A stretch of 49,672 nt of DNA from Erysipelotrichaceae bacterium (GCA_030694975.1 JAUYTU010000038.1:1-49672), one strand, 5' to 3'; counted from the first letter of the stretch, positions 17,124-25,314 are shown. Made by a program: numbers and translations. Notes: generated by a model not told the origin, from the sequence alone.

Positions 17124-18403
17124 TTCAACGGTATTCACGGCCTCAAATGTCAAAACTTTGGTCGGATGAGCAGCGCTTTTTGGCTTGGTTGGATGTGGAG
17201 TTGGCGGTGGTCGATTATTATCACAATCAAGGAGTGATCAGTGATCAGGAACAAAAACTGCTTCATAAGGCAACTTTCGATATAAATCGGATCAGTGAAA
17301 TTGAATTAGAGACACGTCATGATGTCGTTGCTTTTACGCGTTCGCTCAGTGAGTCGTTGGGTGAGGAAGCGCGGTGGATTCACTATGGTCTGACCAGTAC
17401 AGATGTGGTGGATACGGCGTTGGGTGTGGTCTTTAAGAAGGTAAATGCGATCATCCTTGAGGATTTGAACATTTTAAAGGAAACCTTGAGAAATCATGCA
17501 ATACAATTTAAGCATACGCCATGCATCGGCCGTACCCACGGCGTGCATGCGGATATCAGCAGTTTTGGGTTGAAGTTTGCGTTGTGGTTTGATGAAATCA
17601 ATCGTCAGATTGAACGTTTTCAACAGGTAAGTAAGGAAATTGAGGTCGGTAAGATCAGTGGAGCGGTTGGGACATTTGCTCACACCTCCCCGCAGTTACA
17701 GGACTTTGTATGTGAGAAATTAGGACTGACATCTTCAAACATGTCGACGCAGACATTGCAAAGAGATCGTCATGCGCACTATATCTCGGTATTGGCTTTG
17801 ATCGCTTCGACCTTGGAGAAAATCGGGGTTGAGTTGCGACATTTACAACGTACGGAAGTGCGTGAAGTTGAAGAGGGATTTGCGAAGGGTCAAAAAGGGT
17901 CTTCAGCGATGCCTCATAAGCGCAATCCGATATCTTCGGAGAATATTGCGGGTTGTGCACGCATCATCCGCGGTTACATGGTCAGTTCTTTTGAGAACAT
18001 TCCGCTTTGGCATGAACGTGATATTTCGCATAGCAGTGCGGAGCGCATCTTATTTCCGGATGCGACCATTCTTTTGGACTATATGTTGGATCGTACCAAT
18101 CGGATTTTATCGAATTTGGTTGTGTTTGAGGATCGCATGTTATCGAACATTTATCTGACGCATGGTGTGATTTTTGCGCAACGCGTAATGACGATATTAA
18201 TTGATCAACAGGGTTGGACGCGTGAAGCTGCGTATGACCGCGTTCAGCCGTTGGCAATGAAAGCATGGCAACAACAATCAGATTTCAGAATATTACTTGA
18301 ACAAGAAGAGCTGATCACACCATCACAAATCAGTGATGCTTTTGATTTGAACTTTCATTTAGCGTATATCGATGAGATTTTCATTCGTGTGGGCATACAA
18401 TAA
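17120..18403 (+). CDS. purB: Adenylosuccinate lyase
   Basis: PurB cleaves SAICAR to AICAR in the IMP route and adenylosuccinate to AMP. The 427-residue protein has the fumarase/aspartase superfamily signature SSAMPHKRNP at about 261-270, plus HYGLTSTDVVDTA and GRTHGVHA, which carry the acid/base residues. An upstream in-frame ATG at 17102 is rejected in favour of the ATG overlapping the purD stop, preceded by GGAAGGAAG. Having purB last differs from the Bacillus order, where it is third. A terminator follows immediately, closing the operon. Confidence 0.96.
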   Translation: MIQRYSRPQMSKLWSDEQRFLAWLDVELAVVDYYHNQGVISDQEQKLLHKATFDINRISEIELETRHDVVAFTRSLSESLGEEARWIHYGLTSTDVVDTALGVVFKKVNAIILEDLNILKETLRNHAIQFKHTPCIGRTHGVHADISSFGLKFALWFDEINRQIERFQQVSKEIEVGKISGAVGTFAHTSPQLQDFVCEKLGLTSSNMSTQTLQRDRHAHYISVLALIASTLEKIGVELRHLQRTEVREVEEGFAKGQKGSSAMPHKRNPISSENIAGCARIIRGYMVSSFENIPLWHERDISHSSAERILFPDATILLDYMLDRTNRILSNLVVFEDRMLSNIYLTHGVIFAQRVMTILIDQQGWTREAAYDRVQPLAMKAWQQQSDFRILLEQEELITPSQISDAFDLNFHLAYIDEIFIRVGIQ

Positions 18404-18424
18404 CTGCGAATTTGCAGTTTTTTT
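18402..18424 (+). terminator. Terminator of the purine operon
   Basis: AACTGC (18402-18407) pairs with GCAGTT (18414-18419) around GAATTT and is followed by a long T run. It overlaps the last base pairs of the purB stop region. Confidence 0.85.
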
Positions 18425-18482
18425 ACTTTTTTGAAACTTTTTAAGTCCAAGTGGACTCGTTGTTAGTGAGGATGGTACCCGA

Positions 18483-19004
18483 ATGACCTTTACTAAAGAA
18501 GATCGTTTCGAGGATTTGTTCCGTAGAACCTATGATGAATTAAGCCGATTTGTATTGTTTAAAGTTCGAACCGTCAGTGATGCTGAGGATATAGTGTCCA
18601 ATGTATTTATGAACTTTTATAAGCACATCGTCAAAAATAATCATCAGGTAGATTCTGTGGAAGCTTATCTGTTTGAAATGGCGAAAAATGAGATTAAGCG
18701 ATATTATCGCAAGAAGCATCTGGCACCGATTTCGTTAAGTGAAGGTGACCTGGATGGAATTGAGAACATTGCGGATGAACGTGATGAAATTGCGTCGATG
18801 TTCGATCAGATGATGATTGACACGATCTGGCAAGCGGTTTTGAAATTGGATGAAACAGCTAAGATGATCTTAACGGCGAAATTCAGATTGGATATGACGT
18901 TCAGGGATATCGCAGTTTCGTTGAATAGCAATGAGAATTCTGTAAAGACGAAGTACTATCGAAGCATCGAGACTTTAAGGGTCTTGTTAAAGGAGGATTT
19001 ATGA
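18483..19004 (+). CDS. Sigma-70 family (ECF/SigI-like) RNA polymerase sigma factor
   Basis: This 173-residue alternative sigma factor has region 2 at about 8-75 (LSRFVLFKVRTVSDAEDIVSNVF and NEIKRYYRKKH) and region 4 at about 110-170. The region 4 helix-turn-helix reads MTFRDIAVSLNSNENSVKTKYYRSIETLR. There is no region 1 or long region 3, so it is of the extracytoplasmic-function type. It overlaps by four bases an RsgI-like membrane anti-sigma, which should hold it inactive. GAGG lies 11 bases before the ATG. Upstream, TGAAAC at 18432-18437 resembles the -35 of ECF promoters. A small palindrome, AGTCC/GGACT, lies at 18444-18457. Autoregulation is possible, but I could not fit a -10 at normal spacing. 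Confidence 0.88.
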   Translation: MTFTKEDRFEDLFRRTYDELSRFVLFKVRTVSDAEDIVSNVFMNFYKHIVKNNHQVDSVEAYLFEMAKNEIKRYYRKKHLAPISLSEGDLDGIENIADERDEIASMFDQMMIDTIWQAVLKLDETAKMILTAKFRLDMTFRDIAVSLNSNENSVKTKYYRSIETLRVLLKEDL

Positions 19005-19867
19005 GTAATTTGAAACGCACGTTTGAAAGAAAGACATTTGTTAAGGCAGATGTTCTGGCGGAAATCACCGAAAAAAATCGCAGTCGCAATTTTAATTTCG
19101 GTTGGTTGGTCGCTTTGGGTTTGACGTTGGTCTTGTTAGTCGCTGGTTTACAGTGGGTTAACACCTCTGCGTCCTATGTATCGGTGGATATCAATCCGAG
19201 CATCATGTTGACGACCAATCCGTGGGAAAAGGTAGTTGAAGTGGAAGCTCTGAATGAAGATGCCGAGACTTTGCTTGTAAATTTAAAACAGATTGGTTTG
19301 CAAGTGGATGAAGCTGTCGAGTTGATTATTGCGGAAGCCACAGAGATGGGTTACATCGATCTGCTAGCTGAAGGTGAAATCGCCATGGTTACGGCGTATG
19401 ATGACGATGAAGTTGATGAAGAGCGAAGCGAGAAGATTCGTGAACGCATTCAAGACCGACTTGAAAAACGCGAAATGGCCGTCAATGTTGTCGGACATGA
19501 AGCTGTAGCCGAACAGAAAGAATTGGCCAATAAATTGGGTGTTACTTTGGGTAAAGTGTTGTTTGTTCAACGCCTTCAAGAACGATATCCGACGTTGGGC
19601 GGCGATGAACTTTACGAAATGTCTATCAAGGACATTATGATTAAAGTCAAAGAAATTCGTGGCAATGGTCCGGATAAAGAAGCATTGGCAGATAAGAAAG
19701 CTCTGTTAAAACTTAAAGCAGTGAACAAGGTTCAAGAACGTACTCAAGAATTTGTTCAGGAGTTCCGTGAGGAAAATCCGGGTACGGAGTTGACAGATGC
19801 GGAAATCATTCGTCAAGAAGTAAAAAAACGTATCGACCAAATCAGACAAAACCGTAAAGGTAAATAG
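19001..19867 (+). CDS. RsgI-like membrane anti-sigma factor
   Basis: This 288-residue single-pass protein has a short cytosolic N-terminus (1-33) likely to bind the sigma factor encoded just upstream. One membrane helix spans about 34-53. An RsgI-type outside domain follows, starting with YVSVDINPSIMLTTNP (59-74) and the VVEVEALNED continuation. The rest (about 110-288) is highly charged and probably helical, rich in K, E, R and Q (for example KIRERIQDRLEKRE), unlike the carbohydrate-binding tails of clostridial RsgI proteins. It is coupled to the sigma gene by ATGA, and a terminator closes the two-gene operon. The signal sensed is unknown. Confidence 0.85.
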   Translation: MSNLKRTFERKTFVKADVLAEITEKNRSRNFNFGWLVALGLTLVLLVAGLQWVNTSASYVSVDINPSIMLTTNPWEKVVEVEALNEDAETLLVNLKQIGLQVDEAVELIIAEATEMGYIDLLAEGEIAMVTAYDDDEVDEERSEKIRERIQDRLEKREMAVNVVGHEAVAEQKELANKLGVTLGKVLFVQRLQERYPTLGGDELYEMSIKDIMIKVKEIRGNGPDKEALADKKALLKLKAVNKVQERTQEFVQEFREENPGTELTDAEIIRQEVKKRIDQIRQNRKGK

Positions 19868-19873
19868 ATAACG

Positions 19874-19898
19874 ACCTGTGAGAAATCACAGGTTTTAT
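19874..19898 (+). terminator. Terminator after the sigma/anti-sigma operon
   Basis: ACCTGTGA (19874-19881) pairs perfectly with TCACAGGT (19886-19893) around a GAAA tetraloop, then TTTATT. Confidence 0.88.
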
Positions 19899-19959
19899 TA
19901 TGATATTTATAATGATCTGTTGAATTTACTGAAGGTTCACACTTGTCTGGAAATTAAAC

Positions 19960-19988
19960 TTGACAACAATCTAGTTGGATGTTACTTT
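19960..19988 (+). promoter_or_regulatory. Sigma-A-type promoter
   Basis: TTGACA (19960-19965) is a perfect -35. After exactly 17 bases it is followed by TACTTT (19983-19988). It would drive the micro-ORFs and probably the four genes up to the ABC ATPase. Confidence 0.65.
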
Positions 19989-20014
19989 TTAGACAAATCA
20001 TAGGGGGATAACGT

Positions 20015-20074
20015 ATGAATCATCCATCCGCACATGGATCACGAAATATATTCGAACCATGTTTTTTTACGTAG
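20015..20074 (+). CDS. 19-residue micro-ORF with strong ribosome site
   Basis: GGGGGATAACGT precedes an ATG. Nineteen codons follow, starting MNHPSAHG and ending NIFEPCFFT, with stop TAG at 20072-20074. The placement, 27 bases behind a good promoter and upstream of a bacteriocin-type exporter, makes a small exported or signalling peptide conceivable. The single cysteine followed by aromatic residues near the C-terminus recalls thiolactone peptides only superficially. No leader or processing enzyme is visible. Confidence 0.3.
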   Translation: MNHPSAHGSRNIFEPCFFT

Positions 20075-20111
20075 AATTACAGCGGTAGAATAAAGAAGAA
20101 GGGTCGTCGAC

Positions 20112-20198
20112 ATGGATTACCGGCATTCTATCCTACCAAAAGTCGTGAGTGAAGAAATCATAAAAATAATTCTAGCAAGGTTTGCAGTGAAATGTTAA
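20112..20198 (+). CDS. 28-residue micro-ORF
   Basis: An ATG-started ORF of 28 codons (begins MDYRHSILPK, ends ARFAVKC) lies 38 bases after the first micro-ORF. AAGAAGAAGGG lies about 11 bases upstream. The middle (VVSEEIIKIILARFAV) could form an amphipathic helix. It may be a peptide or chance; no homology is recognised. Confidence 0.25.
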   Translation: MDYRHSILPKVVSEEIIKIILARFAVKC

Positions 20199-20228
20199 TA
20201 ACTGTGTGTTAACGGAGGGAAAGATAAA

Positions 20229-20816
20229 ATGAAAGAGGAATCTCAAACCCAATTAAGAGATGAACAAGACGAAGGTTTGTTTAGTAAGCTAACTGAATTT
20301 TTAAATACAGATGAAATATTGGAAATCTATACCAATGTGTCCGACCCCGAGAAATTCAGTTCAGGTTTTGTATGTGCAGTTTCTGATATGGAATTATTGC
20401 TTTGCCATATACATCCATCGGGATTATATGATGGATATATGGTAAAAGAGATTAGCTCTATATATCGTTTAAACTACAAAACGAAATATTGCGATAAATT
20501 AAGAAAATTATGGAAGATAAATGGTCGGAAACACCTGGAAGTAGCTCAAGGCTCAAGTAATCAATATCTCAATCTCTTGAATCATGCACTAAATAATCGT
20601 TTAGTTGTATCTGTGGAATTACTTGACAGCAGTTTTAACAACATCGATGGTCTTGTTAAGAGTATTGAAGGTGAGTCTATCACTTTTGAAGAATATGATC
20701 AATATGGAGGATTTGATGGTGTAAGCATTATTTGTTTAAACGACATAACGCATTTGGTATGCGATTCTGAAGATGAGTCATGTTTAAAACTGCTGATTGA
20801 TCCGCCGATACTATAA
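20229..20816 (+). CDS. Protein of unknown function with two related halves
   Basis: I do not recognise this 195-residue protein. It has no signal peptide or membrane helix, so it should be cytosolic. Two segments look like repeats of one small beta-rich unit. Residues about 45-80 run FSSGFVCAVSDMELLL...GLYDGYMVKEISSIYRL, and residues about 125-175 run LVKSIEGESITFEEYDQYGGFDGVSIICLNDITHL. Both share the order hydrophobic strand, acidic turn, DG, then an I-x-x-hydrophobic strand. An Sm-like or small barrel fold is one possibility. GGAGGGAAAG precedes the ATG perfectly. Its place at the head of the exporter locus suggests an immunity, regulatory or cargo-related role. The DNA looks more AT-rich than the purine operon. 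Confidence 0.6.
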   Translation: MKEESQTQLRDEQDEGLFSKLTEFLNTDEILEIYTNVSDPEKFSSGFVCAVSDMELLLCHIHPSGLYDGYMVKEISSIYRLNYKTKYCDKLRKLWKINGRKHLEVAQGSSNQYLNLLNHALNNRLVVSVELLDSSFNNIDGLVKSIEGESITFEEYDQYGGFDGVSIICLNDITHLVCDSEDESCLKLLIDPPIL

Positions 20817-20946
20817 GAAGATTTTCTGCACTAGGGCTTTCTATTTCCTTTGTTGTTTATTGTTGGGATGAAGCATCAGAGGAATAGTTTATATAAATTT
20901 ATTGTATTTGTTGTAACTTTAGAAATTAAATAGAAACGGGGAAACT

Positions 20947-21549
20947 ATGAGAAAAATTGTACTTTTATTGCTTATGTTTTTGTTTGTCAGTGGTTGTACG
21001 AAACAAGTAGACAACGCTTATGATGGGGATATTGCCAGTCTGAAACAGCAGTTATCGTTTGTAAGTCAGAAGTTAGAGACATTGAATTTGGAGATTGCGA
21101 CACTAAAGGAAAGCATTAATAAGCTACAAGAATCGCAAGGTACCATAAGTAATCAGATCAGCTGTCATTATGATCAAGGGGATAATCTGTCCCGTTGCTG
21201 GTTTCCGCTAAGTCAGGTGGGATTTGTTGTTAGTGGGCAGATACCCACACAATTTAAGTTTGTTGAGAACTCTTATAACATGGGTGGAATGCAATTACTG
21301 ATACGTTATGATGATGGGAAGGAAACGGATGAGATTGCTCAGTTTTTTGTTGGTAAGTTGAACACTGAAGAACAAGATGATATAGGAGCAAAATTAATCT
21401 CTGATTTGAGTCCGTTTCGCAGTGTCTATTCGGTTGTTATATTGGATACTAATTTGTCCAATGATGCCAAAGCTATTGTGGATCAGTGGTTACAGACAAA
21501 TTACTCAACCATCCAACGGAATCATACTAAGTATAAGTTTCTGCCTTAA
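20947..21549 (+). CDS. Lipoprotein with N-terminal coiled coil, unknown function
   Basis: This 200-residue exported lipoprotein has a signal peptide (1-16) and lipobox VSGC, with C17 as the lipidated residue. Residues about 28-66 form a heptad-like coiled coil (SLKQQLSFVSQKLETLNLEIATLKESINKL). The C-terminal 130 residues form a mixed globular part with two cysteines (near 73 and 83) that might pair. GAAACGGGGAAACT before the ATG gives only a moderate ribosome site. It lies 30 bases before the DUF1430-type membrane protein, so it is likely part of the same export/immunity system. It could bind the cargo or protect the cell surface. Confidence 0.72.
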   Translation: MRKIVLLLLMFLFVSGCTKQVDNAYDGDIASLKQQLSFVSQKLETLNLEIATLKESINKLQESQGTISNQISCHYDQGDNLSRCWFPLSQVGFVVSGQIPTQFKFVENSYNMGGMQLLIRYDDGKETDEIAQFFVGKLNTEEQDDIGAKLISDLSPFRSVYSVVILDTNLSNDAKAIVDQWLQTNYSTIQRNHTKYKFLP

Positions 21550-21578
21550 AGGGTGAAACTGAATCTCTGGGGGAAGAA

Positions 21579-23660
21579 ATGAAATCAAGACAACTAATAC
21601 TTGCACTTCTGTTTGGGCTGCTATTGACATTTTTAGTAACACCCGCAAAGCAAATGCTCTTACGGCAACAGGCCGCTTCATACCACAATGTCCTACGTTC
21701 GCAATCTGCGAGTGTCGGTGAGTTTTTGATTAATGGACTCAATGATACCAAACGCGGCATCGAGTTATTGAAACAATTGGCAGAACAGTATGACGTCAAT
21801 GTTTTTTACAGTTCCACGGATTCGATAATTGCGGGGGAAGATGCTTCCGATTCGTCGGTCGTTTTTCTGATTTTAAGTGATCCCAAGTATCTGGACATAC
21901 TTCCGCTTAGTCGCAAACTTAGTTTAAGTGAGTTCAATCAGATCCAACAACCCATCTCTAACAGTACCTCAAATCCGCTACATATTGAAATCATGGATAT
22001 CGGCTGGAAGTTCTATTTGGCGCCGATCGATTTGTATGACGGTGAGAGTTTTTCGGGGGTGGTTAGGGTCGGCGGTATTCCTCAGATGATTGAGAAGTTT
22101 CGCAATGACTTTCAGATGTTGACACAGGCTTACTTACTTCCCTATAATCAACCAGTTATTCCGGAAAATAATTCACAAATATCTTTTCAGATCATGGTAA
22201 ATACACTCTTACAAAACTGGATGATCGTCATCGTGTCCTTTTTGTTAATCATCATTACGGTGTATGTTTCCTATTCTAAGCGAAAGGATACCGTTGTTAA
22301 GCGACTTCATGGTTTTTCTTCTCTGAGCATTGCCTTTGAACAGACCAAAGATATGCTTACCATCGGACTGCTAATGTTTCTGCCGATTTACTTTATTGTA
22401 TTTACGATCACAAACAACCTTAGTTTAAACTTTGTACTTGATGTTCTGCCTCACTTCTTATCCTTATTCTTGATCGTGATCAGCTTCATATTCTTAATTG
22501 TGTCACTATCCGGAATTGTATTATCACTTATCCGACCTGCGGATGTACTAAAAAACTATGGGAGAAACGATGGTTTCATCTGGATTATGACGATGGTCAA
22601 AGTCTTGATTCTGCTATTGGTATTAAAACCCATCACCAACACAATTTTCTTCGTTGATTATCTTGGCTCAATGATCCAGACAAACCGAACCTACAGTCAA
22701 ATGTTCAGTGATTCTTATACATTGACTGCCCAAGGTGATTCATTTGATCAGCTGTTACGCGTCAGTGAGCAGATCTATCCGATATTGAATGAATCATCCC
22801 ATGCGTTGGCAATGACTTATTCATGGGTGGAAGGGTCGGAAGAACTGGGATCTTATCGGGCATACGTCAATCGAAACTATATCCAAAGTCAAAAACTCAT
22901 GGATGAACAAGGGAATTTGATCGATTCCTCAACCGTGAATGAATCAACGATCATTGTCAGTCAATCCTTAAAAGAAACGATCGTTGATTATCTCAGTCAG
23001 TCACCCGATAACTGTCGAAATCTGATCGCTACATTAAATGACTGTAAAGATTTGACGGTCATCTATACGGACACTAACGTTACCATAACTCCTTATTTCT
23101 ACACCTACGATCCACCGGAGGTGAATGACTTAGATAAGAATTTCATTCTAATACCCTACGACGCAACTTTTCCTATATTCAATGTATTCTTTGAATTAGA
23201 GGATGCAAATCTTGCCTCGGCTATCATCGAGAAGGTCGATCCCTTTGTTTCAAAGAACCGAGTGATGATGGTGAACTTAGCGGCGGAAATGGATCAACAG
23301 ATTGAAAGTATGATTGGACAGCTTGCACAGTCAATTCTGCTTATCATCATCTACTGTTTAATGATTCTGAGTGTACTTGCGGGAATCTATTTGATGTTGT
23401 TTGACTCAAAAAAGCGAATTTGTGCGATCAAGTATACCTTTGGTATCCGATCTTGGCAAACACTGTTAGAACCATTATTAGTTCAGATGTTCATTACTCA
23501 AGTCATTATATTTGTGGCACATCGTTTCTTTATAAATCAGGACTGGACCATCACCCTGTTGGCCTCTGCCTTAATTGCCCTGTTGGAAATATCATTGTTT
23601 CTGTTAATGTCAAGGTTCATTGAAAGCCGCTTAAGCGGTATTGTAAAGAGGGGGATATAG
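21579..23660 (+). CDS. Bacteriocin-associated integral membrane protein (DUF1430 / lactococcin 972 type)
   Basis: This 693-residue membrane protein looks like the permease of the lactococcin-972-type transporter group. Membrane helices are predicted by eye at about 4-20, 214-231, 260-278, 290-316, 336-352, 585-607, 630-647 and 657-677. Two large outside domains lie at 25-210 and 355-580. The C-terminal helices have a FtsX/MacB-like arrangement. The lone N-terminal helix followed by an outside domain is typical of the bacteriocin-associated seven/eight-helix family. GGGGGAAG precedes the ATG. The ABC ATPase starts one base after its stop codon, so the two form one transporter. Specific substrate unknown. 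Confidence 0.8.
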   Translation: MKSRQLILALLFGLLLTFLVTPAKQMLLRQQAASYHNVLRSQSASVGEFLINGLNDTKRGIELLKQLAEQYDVNVFYSSTDSIIAGEDASDSSVVFLILSDPKYLDILPLSRKLSLSEFNQIQQPISNSTSNPLHIEIMDIGWKFYLAPIDLYDGESFSGVVRVGGIPQMIEKFRNDFQMLTQAYLLPYNQPVIPENNSQISFQIMVNTLLQNWMIVIVSFLLIIITVYVSYSKRKDTVVKRLHGFSSLSIAFEQTKDMLTIGLLMFLPIYFIVFTITNNLSLNFVLDVLPHFLSLFLIVISFIFLIVSLSGIVLSLIRPADVLKNYGRNDGFIWIMTMVKVLILLLVLKPITNTIFFVDYLGSMIQTNRTYSQMFSDSYTLTAQGDSFDQLLRVSEQIYPILNESSHALAMTYSWVEGSEELGSYRAYVNRNYIQSQKLMDEQGNLIDSSTVNESTIIVSQSLKETIVDYLSQSPDNCRNLIATLNDCKDLTVIYTDTNVTITPYFYTYDPPEVNDLDKNFILIPYDATFPIFNVFFELEDANLASAIIEKVDPFVSKNRVMMVNLAAEMDQQIESMIGQLAQSILLIIIYCLMILSVLAGIYLMLFDSKKRICAIKYTFGIRSWQTLLEPLLVQMFITQVIIFVAHRFFINQDWTITLLASALIALLEISLFLLMSRFIESRLSGIVKRGI

Positions 23661-23661
23661 T

Positions 23662-24309
23662 ATGATAACGTTTCATCAGGTATCGAAGAGTTTCGGCACA
23701 AAGAAAGTACTAGATCAACTCAGTTTTGAAATAAAACAAGGTACATTAACCGCGATTACCGGACCTTCCGGGTGTGGCAAATCCACATTGTTAAACATTA
23801 TTGGCGGATTGGAAAAACCAGATTCTGGCGAAGTGAAAATAGAGGCTGTCGAACAGCCGTTTAAGAACTCAACAACACGCTTGCTTCTTTATCGAAATCA
23901 ACTGTCCTACCTGTTTCAAAACTATGCTCTGATCGATCATGAGTCCGTTGAGTACAACCTTGCGATTGCCTTACGCTTTGTTAAGCATCCCAATAAAAAA
24001 GCATTAATGAAAGAAGCGTTGACGAAAGTACATCTTGACGTAGATTTAAAGACACCTATTTACACACTTTCGGGTGGAGAGCAACAACGGGTCGCCATTG
24101 CCCGATTATTCCTAAAACCCAGTTCAATTATTCTGGCGGATGAACCAACCGGAAATTTGGATCATGACAATGGGTTGGAAGTTATGAACATGCTCAAATC
24201 CTTAGCGCACCAAGGCAAAACGGTGGTCGTTGTAACGCATGATCCCAGTTACTTGGAATGCTTTGATGATGTGATTGCGTTGGAAGATATCAGGAAACAA
24301 ATCACTTAA
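23662..24309 (+). CDS. ABC transporter ATP-binding protein (lactococcin 972 export group)
   Basis: This 215-residue ATPase energises the membrane protein upstream. Walker A is GPSGCGKST (34-42), the Q-loop is YLFQNYAL, and the signature LSGGEQQ lies near 133-139. Walker B is [10 protein letters not shown] and the H-loop is VVVVTHD. Length and family resemble the MacB/LolD-like exporters linked to DUF1430 proteins. AGAGGGGGATATAGT ends the permease gene and supplies the ribosome site. A strong terminator follows, so the locus ends here. Confidence 0.9.
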   Translation: MITFHQVSKSFGTKKVLDQLSFEIKQGTLTAITGPSGCGKSTLLNIIGGLEKPDSGEVKIEAVEQPFKNSTTRLLLYRNQLSYLFQNYALIDHESVEYNLAIALRFVKHPNKKALMKEALTKVHLDVDLKTPIYTLSGGEQQRVAIARLFLKPSSIILADEPTGNLDHDNGLEVMNMLKSLAHQGKTVVVVTHDPSYLECFDDVIALEDIRKQIT

Positions 24310-24313
24310 ATTC

Positions 24314-24335
24314 AGGAGGTTTCGACCTCCTTTTT
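24314..24335 (+). terminator. Terminator after the ABC exporter locus
   Basis: AGGAGGT (24314-24320) pairs with ACCTCCT (24325-24331) around a TTCG tetraloop, with five T residues. Flanking ATTCA/TGAAT can extend the stem. Confidence 0.92.
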
Positions 24336-24393
24336 GAATGGCTTTCTTGTTTTTTATCTTAATTTTTGATATGTTTAACAAGAGGTAAAAACC

Positions 24394-24924
24394 ATGAAAA
24401 TCATAGATACGAAGCGCTGTACCTTGCGTCCCTGGCGATTGTCGGACGTTGAGGATATGTACGAATATGCCAAACTGCCCAATGTCGGACCGGCTGCCGG
24501 CTGGAAACCACATGAGAATACTCAGGAAAGTGCGCGGATCATCGCCATGTTTATCGCCGGGCATGAAGTGTGGGCGATTGAAATGAAAGACACGAAGAAA
24601 GTGGTTGGATCCATTGGTTTGCATTTGGATGACAAACGTCCGAAAGTAAAGGCGCGGATGGTCGGTTTTGTGTTGCATCCGGCATTCTGGGGACAGAGCA
24701 TCATCGCCGAGGTGGTGATGGAAATGGTGCGCTATGCCTTTACAGAATTAGATGTCGAACTTATTTCCGGCTATCATTATCCCCTCAACCGTCAGTCCGG
24801 AAGGGTATTTGAGAAGTGCGGATTCCGTTATGAAGGAACGTTACGAATGTCATCGGTTATTTACGATGGTACCGTACTCGACAATGTCTGCTTTTCCATT
24901 TTGCGTAATGAAGTCTCGCTTTAG
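24394..24924 (+). CDS. GNAT family N-acetyltransferase (RimJ/RimL-like)
   Basis: This 176-residue acetyl-CoA-dependent enzyme is of the ribosomal-protein/amino-acid acetyltransferase type. It starts with the usual TKRCTLRPWRLSDVEDMYEYA. A beta strand pair at VVGSIGL leads to the acetyl-CoA region (VGFVLHPAFWGQSIIAEVVMEMVRYAF, about 90-117). The C-terminal NRQSGRVFEKCGFRYEG is characteristic. The substrate cannot be read from the sequence. AAGAGGTAAAAACC precedes the ATG. It follows the exporter terminator and is transcribed alone. Confidence 0.88.
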   Translation: MKIIDTKRCTLRPWRLSDVEDMYEYAKLPNVGPAAGWKPHENTQESARIIAMFIAGHEVWAIEMKDTKKVVGSIGLHLDDKRPKVKARMVGFVLHPAFWGQSIIAEVVMEMVRYAFTELDVELISGYHYPLNRQSGRVFEKCGFRYEGTLRMSSVIYDGTVLDNVCFSILRNEVSL

Positions 24925-24933
24925 GCATGTTGG

Positions 24934-24961
24934 TTTACGAGTGGATACAATGTGTTACAAT
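24934..24961 (+). promoter_or_regulatory. Probable promoter of the PTS IIB-IIA genes
   Basis: TTTACG (24934-24939), 16 bases and TACAAT (24956-24961), with a TG just upstream of the -10. It lies 39 bases before the IIB start. Confidence 0.45.
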
Positions 24962-24999
24962 AGGGGCATTAAGAGCATTCTTTTGAAAGGGTGGGTCAA

Positions 25000-25314
25000 A
25001 TGAAGAAAATTGTATTACTATGTGCCGCCGGCATGTCGACCAGCTTATTGGTCAATCGGATGCGTGAAGCTGCTCGGGCGGACGGATTGGATTGTACCAT
25101 TGATGCATTTCCGACTTCGCAAGCCGCAATTCACGGCAGGGATGCGGATGTCGTTTTGATCGGTCCTCAAGTGAAGTTTGAGCTTCGCAAAGTTCAAGGA
25201 TTGTTAAGTTGTCCGGTCGATGTCATTGATATGTTATCCTATGGTACTTTGAATGGCAGAAAAGTTTTAGATCAGGCAAAAAGACTGATGGAGGAAAATG
25301 ATGGAACCTACTGA
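25000..25314 (+). CDS. PTS lactose/cellobiose-type EIIB component
   Basis: This 104-residue phosphocarrier passes phosphate from IIA to an incoming sugar. The N-terminal LLCAAGMSTSLLV contains the phosphocysteine C7 and phosphate loop. VVLIGPQVKFEL and the cleft-forming C-terminus are typical of the lactose/N,N'-diacetylchitobiose group. ATG 25000 is chosen over GTG 24991 because AAAGGGTGGG lies just before it and it gives the canonical N-terminus. It overlaps the IIA gene by 14 bases. No IIC permease or glycosidase is nearby, so the pair must serve a distant permease or act in regulation. Confidence 0.9.
   Translation: MKKIVLLCAAGMSTSLLVNRMREAARADGLDCTIDAFPTSQAAIHGRDADVVLIGPQVKFELRKVQGLLSCPVDVIDMLSYGTLNGRKVLDQAKRLMEENDGTY

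Larger units (their letters stand above)
19899..20228. other. AT-rich leader region before the bacteriocin-export-like locus
   Basis: About 330 bases without a long gene. It contains a strong-looking promoter (19960-19988) and two micro-ORFs (20015-20074 and 20112-20198). The GGAGG of the 195-residue protein gene also lies here. A hairpin, ATCCAT-CCGCAC-ATGGAT, lies inside the first micro-ORF. No terminator separates these elements from the downstream gene. Confidence 0.55.

Noticed and set aside
20015-20074. AgrD-like thiolactone peptide
   Set aside because: Only a C-terminal CFF is shared; there is no amphipathic leader, charged tail, AgrB or histidine kinase nearby. Kept only as a low-confidence micro-ORF.
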